Shown piece after piece: positions 1 through 7,395 of a DNA stretch of 64,000 nucleotides. The position numbers and the translations under genes were made by a program. The first letter of the stretch is position 1. Every line of letters begins with the position of its first letter. The notes under the pieces are model-generated. The model searched no databases. It saw only the letters and a program-made list of their open reading frames with translations, and had not been told where the DNA came from. Source of the DNA: an uncultured Bacteroidales bacterium (lineage in GTDB: Bacteria; Bacteroidota; Bacteroidia; Bacteroidales; Muribaculaceae); the NCBI GenBank assembly GCA_902776435.1, contig CACYQB010000007.1, positions 1 through 64,000 of the forward strand. The letters are read 5' to 3'.

Positions 1-514
1 GTCTTCGATAGAGTATGTATCGGAGAACCGCATCTTCACCGATGCCGATGACTACAGCATGGAGATTGAACTGCCCCTGGCAGACTGTCCGCAGAACCTA
101 GACATCTTTGGGATGATCACCCGCAAGGACGTGGACACAGGCGACATCTTCTTCGATGCAGTCCTGCAGGACACCAACTTCTTCAAGCGGGGTGCCGTCG
201 TGATCACCGGCATCACGCAGGAATCAGTCAAGGTGCAGTTCCTGGAGAAGCGTTCCTACCAGAACTTCTTTCCACGCTTCGATGAGACCTACATCGATGA
301 GCTCGACCTGGGCAAATGGCCCAGCATCTATCCCGACAATTCGCCTACCGGCGGCGGGGCCCAGCCGCGACCTGGGGAAGAAGTGTCCTACGCCTCTCCG
401 GCGCAGCTCTGGGGCAGGACGGACGACTACACCGCCTTGCCGTGGGTCAACAACTCCAGCGGCAACCTGCAGAATTTTATGTTTAGGAAGCTTTGCTGTC
501 CACTAAAAATTTAG
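1..514 (+). pseudogene. 3' portion of a phage-like structural protein, truncated
   Basis: The frame is open from the left window edge, so the true start lies outside; the first internal ATG is at 59. The visible product is acidic and aromatic-rich and includes DADDYSMEIELPLADC, IFGMITRKDV and YIDELDLGKWPSIYP. This style resembles tail or structural proteins of Bacteroidales transposable prophages; that is recognition from memory of the family, not a search. Just after the codons for SSGNLQN (about position 475) the sequence turns abruptly AT-rich, and the frame ends in a short unrelated tail (FMFRKLCCPLKI). The gene therefore appears broken at its 3' end by the insertion described next. No neighbouring phage genes are visible to the right. 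An unrelated hypothetical protein remains possible. Confidence 0.5.
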
Positions 515-703
515 ATCTAGCAAAATGCCGGATAGTTGATTTTATAAAAGGCTCAAAATCAATGGTGTTTTTTACCAAGTATCTAATAATCAATTCAATT
601 GTGATTTCAAATCCGTTGACTTCAAAAAATCATATAATATACTAAATACCAATGGATTATAACAATTATTGCGATTTTTTAATGGACACTAATGTTTAGG
701 AAG
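479..703. mobile_element. small AT-rich insertion, MITE-like or IS remnant
   Basis: A stretch of about 200 bp, far richer in A+T than both flanks, is bounded by 12-bp direct repeats ATGTTTAGGAAG at 479-490 and 692-703. Near its ends it has imperfect inverted repeats: TGTCCACTAAAAA at 497-509, and the complement of TGTCCATTAAAAA at 676-688 (12 of 13 match). It holds no coding frame. The pattern fits a non-autonomous transposable element or an IS-end remnant with a target duplication. The inverted repeats do not abut the direct repeats exactly, so the boundaries are uncertain. Confidence 0.4.
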
Positions 704-726
704 ACGAAAAAAACGTTTTGCTCTCT

Positions 727-884
727 CGCTGTGCTCGGGCAAGATAGGCTGCACCTTGGAATCATACAAATAGATTTTTTCCGCTCGGCTTTCACTATCG
801 TTGCATTGCGGTGAAGGTAGGCTGCGACTCGGGATAAAAAAAGAATTATTCTTTTTTTTCCGCTCGGCTTTCACTATCTTTGCA
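727..884 (+). promoter_or_regulatory. tandemly duplicated promoter block upstream of cbiH-cbiC
   Basis: Two related units lie head to tail. Each carries TAGGCTGC (746-753 and 818-825) followed by CCGCTCGGCTTTCACTATC (781-799 and 860-878). The second ends in a Bacteroidota -7 box, TATCTTTG, at 875-882, only 8 nt before the ATG at 891. The first has the degenerate form TATCGTTG at 796-803. The downstream copy is the likely active promoter, and its position implies an mRNA with almost no leader. No cobalamin-riboswitch B12 box was seen in this interval. Confidence 0.55.
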
Positions 885-890
885 GTCATT

Positions 891-2339
891 ATGGGTAAGA
901 TTATTGTAGCAGGCATTGGACCTGGCAGTAAAGAGGATATCACGCCCGCCGTGCTTAACGCAGTGCGGCAGGCCGACGCTATTGTGGGTTATAAATATTA
1001 TTTCCAGTTCATCGATTCTTACGTATCTCCTGGATGCGAGTGTATTGACACGGGCATGAAGAAGGAACGCGAGCGCGCTGAGCAGGCCTTTGAATTGGCT
1101 GAACAGGGCAAGACCGTCGTGGTCATTTCATCGGGCGACGCTGGCATCTATGGCATGACGCCGCTGATCTATGAAATGAAGCGGGAACGTGAATCCGATG
1201 TAGAGATTGAGTCATTGCCCGGTATCTCGGCCTTCCAGAAAGCCGCTTCACTATTAGGCGCACCCATCGGCCATGACCTGTGCATCATCTCACTGAGCGA
1301 CCTGATGACCCCGTGGGAAGTGATTGAGCGCCGCATCAAGGCTGCCGCAGTGGGCGATTTCGTCACAGCCATCTACAACCCCAAGTCCAATGGCCGCTAC
1401 TGGCAACTCTATCGTTTGGTGGAACTGTTCCTGCAGCAACGCTCGGCCGATACGCCCGTGGGCTATGTCCGTCAGGCGGGCCGCGATGAACAGGAAATCA
1501 AAGTGACCACACTCGGCGAGTTTGACCCTGAGGAAGTGGATATGTTCACCGTGATTCTCATTGGCAATTCTCAGTCCTATATCTACTCCCCCTCCTCCGC
1601 CCTCGCGGGCACCTCCTCCCAGGCGGGAGAGGAGTCAAAACTCATCATTACCCCACGTGGTTATTACCGCGAGCGTGGTGACGAGGGCATCAAGCCTGGT
1701 CAGCAAATTATGATTGAGTCGTTCCGTACCATCGAAAGCGAACTTCGCAACAAGGATATCCCGCTTGACCACAAGTGGGCACTCCTGCACGCCATCCACA
1801 CGACGGCCGACTTTGAGATGGAACGGATTCTCTATACCGATGACCATGCGGTGGAAAACCTCTATAATAAAGTTGCAAAAGGCGAAATCAAGACCATTGT
1901 GACTGACGTGACAATGGTGACCAGCGGCATCCGCAAAGGTGCGCTGGCACGACTGGGCGTGAAGGCCAAGTGCTATTTGAGCGACTCACGTGTTGCTGAG
2001 GTGGCTGCGGCACAAGGCATCACTCGCACTCAGGCAGGTATCCGCCTGGCAGTAGAGGAACACCCCGACGCACTGTTTGCGTTCGGTAACGCTCCGACCG
2101 CACTGATGGAACTGTGCGACCTCATCCGCAAGGGCAAGGCTCATCCAGCCGGCATCATTGCCGCGCCTGTGGGTTTTGTTCATGTGTGCGAGTCCAAGCA
2201 CATGGTCAAGCCCTTCAAGGATATCCCCAAAATCATCGTCGAAGGGCGCAAGGGCGGCAGCAACCTGGCAGCAACCCTGTGCAACGCCATATTAACCTTT
2301 GACGACGCCGCACAACTAAAACCCGGACGCGACCTTTAA
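891..2339 (+). CDS. cbiH-cbiC: fused precorrin-3B C17-methyltransferase / precorrin-8X methylmutase
   Basis: Two steps of corrin-ring synthesis sit in one 482-residue cytosolic protein. Residues 1-230 form a SAM-dependent tetrapyrrole methylase: N-terminal VAGIGPGSKEDITP, then SSGDAGIYGM, PGISAFQKAA and TAIYNPKS, as in CobJ/CbiH (ring contraction and C17 methylation). A linker rich in S, A and G (about 233-248) leads to a CbiC/CobH domain, which moves the C11 methyl to C12; it includes HAIHTTADFEM, the conserved His region, and TDVTMVTSGI. The ATG at 891 is chosen because the methylase motif begins there and a promoter box lies just before it; an upstream open frame from 801 runs through the promoter. 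It is the first gene of the + strand cobalamin run. Confidence 0.93.
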   Translation: MGKIIVAGIGPGSKEDITPAVLNAVRQADAIVGYKYYFQFIDSYVSPGCECIDTGMKKERERAEQAFELAEQGKTVVVISSGDAGIYGMTPLIYEMKRERESDVEIESLPGISAFQKAASLLGAPIGHDLCIISLSDLMTPWEVIERRIKAAAVGDFVTAIYNPKSNGRYWQLYRLVELFLQQRSADTPVGYVRQAGRDEQEIKVTTLGEFDPEEVDMFTVILIGNSQSYIYSPSSALAGTSSQAGEESKLIITPRGYYRERGDEGIKPGQQIMIESFRTIESELRNKDIPLDHKWALLHAIHTTADFEMERILYTDDHAVENLYNKVAKGEIKTIVTDVTMVTSGIRKGALARLGVKAKCYLSDSRVAEVAAAQGITRTQAGIRLAVEEHPDALFAFGNAPTALMELCDLIRKGKAHPAGIIAAPVGFVHVCESKHMVKPFKDIPKIIVEGRKGGSNLAATLCNAILTFDDAAQLKPGRDL

Positions 2340-2341
2340 AA

Positions 2342-2396
2342 ACTACGAATTACGCGAATTTAACTAATTGGCATCCGCATTCAATTATTACGAATT
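2342..2396 (+). repeat. intergenic CGAATT / GGCATCCGC repeat
   Basis: This 57-bp gap contains CGAATT words and GGCATCCGC (2370-2378). The same combination recurs at 15091-15115 and, inverted and slightly diverged, at 18497-18521. No coding capacity; the downstream ATG is at 2397. Confidence 0.5.
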
Positions 2397-3596
2397 ATGA
2401 AGTTTTATGTGATAGGCATCAGTGACGCGCCTCGGCCTTTTTTCCCGCCCGAGGTGATTAAGATTATCTGTCAAGGGCGCATTTTCTCGGGCGGAAAGCG
2501 CCACTATAAACTTGTCGCACCCTATTTGCCGGAAGGGTCAACATGGATTGACATCATTACTCCACTGGATGCGGTTTTTGAGCAATACCACGACCATGAC
2601 GAGGTGATTGTGTTTGCCAGCGGTGACCCCTTGTTCTTTGGGTTTGCCAATACCATCAAGCGCAAGATGCCCGATGCCGAAATAGTGCTTTTTCCGTCGT
2701 TCAACTCGCTGCAGTTGTTAGCGCATCGCCTGGTGATGCCCTATCATGACATGCGCATCGTATCGCTGACGGGCCGTCCATGGCCCGAATTTGACCGCGC
2801 ACTCATTGAGCGGGCTGTAAAAATCGGTGTCCTGACCGATCATGAGCACACCCCTGCAGCCATCGCCCACAGGATGCTGGAGTATGGCTATAACGATTAC
2901 ACCATGCATGTGGGAGAGCACCTGGGCAATCCCGACGAGGAACGTGTTACCACCTGTAGGCTTGAGGAAGCCACCAAACTTGAATTTGACTATCCCAATT
3001 GCTTGATTCTTTGTGGTCAGACCAAGCTAAGGCCCTATGGTATTCCCGAGCGCGAATTTGCGTTGCTCGATGGCAGGGAAAAGATGATTACCAAGGCACC
3101 GATACGCCTGTTGACGCTGCAAGCCCTGGAATTGCCGCAGAAACATGTCTTGTGGGACATCGGCTTCTGCACGGGCAGCGTGTCCATCGAGGCGCGGCTG
3201 CAATTCCCGCACTTGCATGTTGAAGCCTTTGAAATCAGGCCCGAATGTGAGTCCTTGATACAGGAGAATAGCCGTCGTTTCGGTGCGCCAGGTATCAATT
3301 GGCACATCGGGAATTTCCTGGAAACAGATATAGATGCCCTACCCCGCCCCGATGCCGTTTTCATCGGCGGCCATGGCGGTCAACTCAAGGAAATCATGGC
3401 GCGGGTGCTGAGCGTTTTGACCGACGACGGCTGCATTGTGATGAACAGCGTTACCTCACCCATGGTGCATACAGACAGCCACCAACTCTTTAACGAGGCG
3501 TGTGCCGAGTTGGGCTTGACACAAGAGCCGCCCACACGCATCATCCTCAACGATAATAACCCGATAGAAATACTGAAATGCAAAAAAAAGTTTTAA
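2397..3596 (+). CDS. cbiET: precorrin-6Y C5,15-methyltransferase (decarboxylating), CbiE-CbiT fusion
   Basis: A 399-residue protein that methylates C5 and C15 and decarboxylates the C12 acetate of the precorrin ring. The N-terminal CbiE half is a tetrapyrrole methylase: FASGDPLFFGFANTI, LFPSFNSLQLLAHRL and SLTGRP. From about residue 235 a CbiT half starts, with the Rossmann-type SAM motif WDIGFCTGSVSIEA and the following FIGGHGG. The full length equals that of CobL-type fusions, so nothing appears missing. It lies 57 bp after cbiH-cbiC and is followed by a repeat-filled gap before cbiG-cbiF. Its translational start is the only ATG near the motif start. Confidence 0.93.
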   Translation: MKFYVIGISDAPRPFFPPEVIKIICQGRIFSGGKRHYKLVAPYLPEGSTWIDIITPLDAVFEQYHDHDEVIVFASGDPLFFGFANTIKRKMPDAEIVLFPSFNSLQLLAHRLVMPYHDMRIVSLTGRPWPEFDRALIERAVKIGVLTDHEHTPAAIAHRMLEYGYNDYTMHVGEHLGNPDEERVTTCRLEEATKLEFDYPNCLILCGQTKLRPYGIPEREFALLDGREKMITKAPIRLLTLQALELPQKHVLWDIGFCTGSVSIEARLQFPHLHVEAFEIRPECESLIQENSRRFGAPGINWHIGNFLETDIDALPRPDAVFIGGHGGQLKEIMARVLSVLTDDGCIVMNSVTSPMVHTDSHQLFNEACAELGLTQEPPTRIILNDNNPIEILKCKKKF

Positions 3597-3700
3597 GTTG
3601 TTAGTCTTAAGATTTTAGTATGATTTGTATCGCCTGAGATCCAGCGAGGCAAAGGTGTTCTTACTTAAAACTTACAACTTAAAACTAAAAACTGAATACA
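3597..3700. repeat. dispersed intergenic element, copy 1 (core 3624-3661)
   Basis: The whole gap is one element. The left arm is rich in TTTTAG/TTAGT words. The core runs from TTTGTATCGCCTGA to GAGGCAAAGGTGTTC and contains short GCCT...AGGC complementarity. The right arm is made of ACTTAAAACTTACAACTTAA-type words that end just before the ATG at 3701. Other core copies lie at 13801-13840, 57580-57622 and 58837-58868. Confidence 0.7.
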
Positions 3701-5479
3701 ATGCAAAAGATAGCCATCATTCCCGTGAGCGACGAGAGCCGCCATTTAGCCGAAACGCTCCTGCAAGAATTCCAAGCCGAGGTCATCAAACGAGCCGAGG
3801 TCGCCAAAAGATGGAAGGAGTTCGATGCCTTTGTCTTTATCGGTGCCATGGGCATTTGTGTCCGCACGATTGCATCCCTGATTGAGGACAAGCATACCGA
3901 TCCGGCAGTCATCTGTGTCGATAGCATGGGCAACCACGTGTTTTCGGTACTGTCGGGCCATGTGGGCGGGGCCAATGACTTGACCCGCCGCGTGTCATCG
4001 GCATTGGGAGCCGAGCCTGTTATTACTACCCAGAGCGATAATGCGCGGTTGTGGGCGCTCGACACGTTGGAAGAACGTTTCAACTGGCCTATCGCCAGCG
4101 AAGACGACATGAATGCCTGCATCTTCGCCTTTGTCAACCGCAAACAGACGGCATTATTCATGGAGGTGCGTGACGAGGGCACCGATTATCTGGAAAAGAC
4201 CCTTCCCGATCACGTCACCATCATCAATGACCTTAGCGAAGCTGACCCCAAGAAATACAAACTCCTCATCATGGTCACACCTTTCCGTCGCTATGCACCT
4301 GAAGGCATGTTGTCATTGCATTTTGTGCCCATGGTCGGCACTATCGGCTTTGGCTTGGCTCATCACCCTGACAATTTCAAGTTCATCTATGACCAGATGG
4401 ATGAGGCCTTGGCACAATGGGGCATTCTGCCTTGCGCTTGCCGTTATTGCACAATAGACGTCAAGGCCGACGAACCGTTTGTCCAGTTATTAAAAGAAGG
4501 GTATGGCGAAAAAGTTGAATTCTTCACGGCCGAGCAGTTGGCGGCTGTCGAGGTACCCAACCCCAGTGATACCGTTGCCAAACACGTGGGGACGCCCAGC
4601 GTATGCGAAGCGGCTGCCATCCTGGGCTCCAATCACGGCAAACTGATTGTCCCCAAAATCAAGGGTAAGAACTTTACCGTTGCACTGGCTATCGACCACC
4701 AGTATCTGCGTGACCAGCAGGGACACATTGAGATTGTGGGCGCTGGTCCAGGTGACCCCGACTTGGTATCGGTGCGCGGCCGCAAGATGCTGGAACGCGC
4801 CGACCTCATACTGTACGCTGGATCTCTTGTTCCGCGTGAATTGACCTTATGCGCCAAGCCAGGTGCCGTTGTTCGCAGTTCAGCGGGAATGAACTTGGAG
4901 GAGCAGTGTGCGTTAATGAAGGAGTTCTATGACCGCGGGCGCTTTATTGTGCGCTTGCACACGGGCGACCCGTGCATCTTCGGTGCCATTCAGGAGCAGA
5001 TGGCTTTCTTTGACCAACAGGGTATGCATTACCACATCACTCCTGGCATCTCGTCGTTCCTTGCTGCTGCCGCCGAGTTGAGAAGCCAGTTCACTATCCC
5101 CGAGCGCACCCAAACCATCATCTTAACCCGTGGTGAAGGCCGCACGCCCATGCCTGAGAAAGAACAGTTGCATCTGCTGGCGAAGAGCCAAAGCACGATG
5201 TGCATCTTCTTGAGTGCGGCCATTGTCGATGATGTGCAACGGGAATTGCTCATGGAATATCCCGAGGATACGCCTGTCGCCGCCTGTTATCACCTTACAT
5301 GGCCTGACCAGCGCATCTACCGCGGCGTGCTCAAAGACCTGGCCAAGATTGTACACGACAATAACTTGACGCTTACCACCATGCTCGTTGTGGGCGAGGC
5401 CATCGACAACCGCAAGGGGTTATCAGAACTCTATAACAAGCACTTCACTCACTTGTTCAGGAAAGGAGATAAGAGTTGA
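3701..5479 (+). CDS. cbiG-cbiF: fused cobalt-precorrin-5A hydrolase / precorrin-4 C11-methyltransferase
   Basis: A 592-residue bifunctional enzyme. The N-terminal part (about 1-340) is CbiG, which opens the delta-lactone and releases acetaldehyde: VFIGAMGICVRTIA, LSGHVGGANDLTRRV and, near its end, GTPSVCEAAAI are family signatures. From about residue 343 the CbiF/CobM methylase follows: VGAGPGDPDLVSVRG, LYAGSLVP, RLHTGDPCIFGAI and TPGISSF. The two reactions are consecutive in the anaerobic pathway (C11 methylation, then ring opening), although the domain order is reversed. The start follows directly on the right arm of the intergenic repeat. The next gene is 66 bp downstream. Confidence 0.93.
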   Translation: MQKIAIIPVSDESRHLAETLLQEFQAEVIKRAEVAKRWKEFDAFVFIGAMGICVRTIASLIEDKHTDPAVICVDSMGNHVFSVLSGHVGGANDLTRRVSSALGAEPVITTQSDNARLWALDTLEERFNWPIASEDDMNACIFAFVNRKQTALFMEVRDEGTDYLEKTLPDHVTIINDLSEADPKKYKLLIMVTPFRRYAPEGMLSLHFVPMVGTIGFGLAHHPDNFKFIYDQMDEALAQWGILPCACRYCTIDVKADEPFVQLLKEGYGEKVEFFTAEQLAAVEVPNPSDTVAKHVGTPSVCEAAAILGSNHGKLIVPKIKGKNFTVALAIDHQYLRDQQGHIEIVGAGPGDPDLVSVRGRKMLERADLILYAGSLVPRELTLCAKPGAVVRSSAGMNLEEQCALMKEFYDRGRFIVRLHTGDPCIFGAIQEQMAFFDQQGMHYHITPGISSFLAAAAELRSQFTIPERTQTIILTRGEGRTPMPEKEQLHLLAKSQSTMCIFLSAAIVDDVQRELLMEYPEDTPVAACYHLTWPDQRIYRGVLKDLAKIVHDNNLTLTTMLVVGEAIDNRKGLSELYNKHFTHLFRKGDKS

Positions 5480-5502
5480 TAGTTACCTGCGACTGCAATC
5501 GG

Positions 5503-5545
5503 AATAAGGACTAAAAAACTAAGGACTAAGGACTAAGGACTAAAA
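5503..5545 (+). repeat. GGACTAA heptamer array ahead of cbiJ-cbiD
   Basis: Tandem GGACTAA-type heptamers, with an AAAAACTAA variant, run directly up to the ATG at 5546. The same words occur, oriented toward the downstream gene, before the genes starting at 10585 and 22635 on the - strand. Confidence 0.6.
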
Positions 5546-7306
5546 ATGATACTCGTGTTTGGTGGAACGACTGAGGGCCGCATGGCGGTGAAGGTGCTCG
5601 AAGAATCGGGAGCCTCCTACTTCTATTCCACCCGTAGCGATACACAGGACATTCAACTCGTACACGGTCACCACGTCACTGGCGCGATGGACACGCCCGA
5701 GATGGCCGCGTTCTGTCAGGAACATGAAATTCGCTTGATAATTGATGCGGCCCACCCGTTTGCCGAAGCATTACACCGCAATGTAGTGGAACTCGCCCGT
5801 GCTGTTGGTGTGCCTGTCATCCGCTATGACCGCATCTATCCACCTCATGCCAGCGACCTCATGTGGTGTCGAGACTATGCCGAAGCGATTAGCCAATTGA
5901 AAAACCATGGTATTGAGAAATTGCTGGCACTCACAGGTGTGAACACTATCGCCAAGTTGAAACCTTTCTGGCAAACTCACGAATGCTGGTTCCGCATACT
6001 GAATCGAGAGATGTCACTTCACTTGGCACAAAAGGCGGGGTTCCCTGATGACCACTTGGTCTATTATGAGAAAGACGACACTGCAACCCTATTAGAGCGG
6101 TTACACCCCCAAGCCATCATCACAAAGGAGAGCGGCAACAGTGGCGGTTTCGACGAGAAAGTCGAAGCGGCACGACGAGCAGGCGTCAAAGTCTTTGTCG
6201 TGGAACGCCCAGAATACCCGACTTCGGGCGGGGTGACGATAATGCACGTCAATGGTCCTCATGGCCTGCGCCGCATGGTCGAGAAAGTGTTGCCTGAGTT
6301 TTATCCCTTGCATAGCGGACTGACCACAGGCACCTGCGCCACAGCGGCGGCCATCGCTGCAGCCATTAAGATGACCTCTGGTGAGGCTCCCAACACAGTG
6401 CCAGTAGTCCTGCCCAATGGCGAGACGATTGATGTCGATGTGACCTATGGTGACGGCTATGCTTCGGTCTTCAAGCAAGCTGGCGATGACCCCGATGTGA
6501 CCAATGGCCTCGAGATACGCGCCAGCGTTGAGCCAAGTGATGAGTTTGAGATACGCGGCGGCGAGGGGGTTGGCAGATTTACCGTTCCAGGGTTTGACTA
6601 TCCGCCAGGCGAGCCCGCCATCAACAAGGCCCCACGCCAGATGATGCGCGACAATATCAAGCAGAATGTCAGGATCACCATCAGCGTTCCCCAAGGAGCA
6701 GAGACTGCCCACCGCACTTTTAACCCTCGACTGGGTATCGAGGGCGGCATCAGCATCATCGGTGTTTCGGGAATCGTGAAGCCTTTTAGCGAGGAGGCGT
6801 TTGTGGCGAGCATCCGCAAGTGCATGCAGGTGGCCAAGGCATCGGGCAGCGAACGTGTGGTCATCAACAGTGGTGGCAAGAGCGAGCGCTTTGTAAAAGC
6901 GCAATACACTGACTTGCCGCAACAGGCCTTTGTGGAATATGGCAATTACATCGGTGAGACATTAGCCATCGCCCATGAACTCGAGATCAAGAACGTCACC
7001 ATGGGCGTGATGCTTGGTAAAGCCGTCAAACTTGCAGCAGGTAACCTGGACACCCACAGTCGCCACACCACAATGGACAAGGAATTTGTGTTAACCATGC
7101 TTCATGAAGCGGACATTGATATCGACATCAGCGACCTCACCCTCGCCCGCGAACTGTGGGACCGAATCCCTACAGAGAAATTGCAAGCCTTTGCCTCTGT
7201 CGTCATCAAGCACTGCGCCCAACACTGCACTCCCCTACTCCCCAACGGTCACCTCACCATCCTCTTGATCACCGACACTGGCACCATTTACTCAGACAAC
7301 AACTGA
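5546..7306 (+). CDS. cbiJ-cbiD: fused precorrin-6A reductase / cobalt-precorrin-5B C1-methyltransferase
   Basis: A 586-residue fusion. Residues 1-250 are CbiJ/CobK, the NAD(P)H-dependent reductase of precorrin-6A: VFGGTTEGR at the N-terminus, IDAAHPFAEALHRN and ALTGVNTIAKL. From about residue 253 CbiD begins with SGLTTGTCATAAAIAA and continues through INKAPRQMM, RLGIEGGISIIGVSGIV and MGVMLGKAVKLAAG, all typical of the C1-methyltransferase of the oxygen-independent route. CbiD and CbiG together show that the anaerobic (early cobalt) route is encoded. It is the last gene of the first + strand run; the next gene is convergent. Confidence 0.93.
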   Translation: MILVFGGTTEGRMAVKVLEESGASYFYSTRSDTQDIQLVHGHHVTGAMDTPEMAAFCQEHEIRLIIDAAHPFAEALHRNVVELARAVGVPVIRYDRIYPPHASDLMWCRDYAEAISQLKNHGIEKLLALTGVNTIAKLKPFWQTHECWFRILNREMSLHLAQKAGFPDDHLVYYEKDDTATLLERLHPQAIITKESGNSGGFDEKVEAARRAGVKVFVVERPEYPTSGGVTIMHVNGPHGLRRMVEKVLPEFYPLHSGLTTGTCATAAAIAAAIKMTSGEAPNTVPVVLPNGETIDVDVTYGDGYASVFKQAGDDPDVTNGLEIRASVEPSDEFEIRGGEGVGRFTVPGFDYPPGEPAINKAPRQMMRDNIKQNVRITISVPQGAETAHRTFNPRLGIEGGISIIGVSGIVKPFSEEAFVASIRKCMQVAKASGSERVVINSGGKSERFVKAQYTDLPQQAFVEYGNYIGETLAIAHELEIKNVTMGVMLGKAVKLAAGNLDTHSRHTTMDKEFVLTMLHEADIDIDISDLTLARELWDRIPTEKLQAFASVVIKHCAQHCTPLLPNGHLTILLITDTGTIYSDNN

Positions 7307-7337
7307 TTTATACTCTTTCACGCTTTCATTTACACCT

Positions 7338-7370
7338 AAAAAAACTCAAGCGCCAGAGAACGCTTGAGCC
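7338..7370 (-). terminator. intrinsic terminator of the BspA-like gene
   Basis: CTCAAGCG (7345-7352) pairs with CGCTTGAG (7361-7368) around an 8-nt loop. Read on the - strand, the hairpin is followed at once by a run of T. It ends transcription from 9294 toward 7396 and may also slow + strand readthrough from cbiJ-cbiD. Confidence 0.8.
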
Positions 7371-7395
7371 AATTTAGTATAAGTCTGATTTACAA

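Noticed and set aside
801..890. N-terminal extension of CbiH-CbiC
   Set aside because: It runs through the promoter block, and the methylase motif begins directly at 891.
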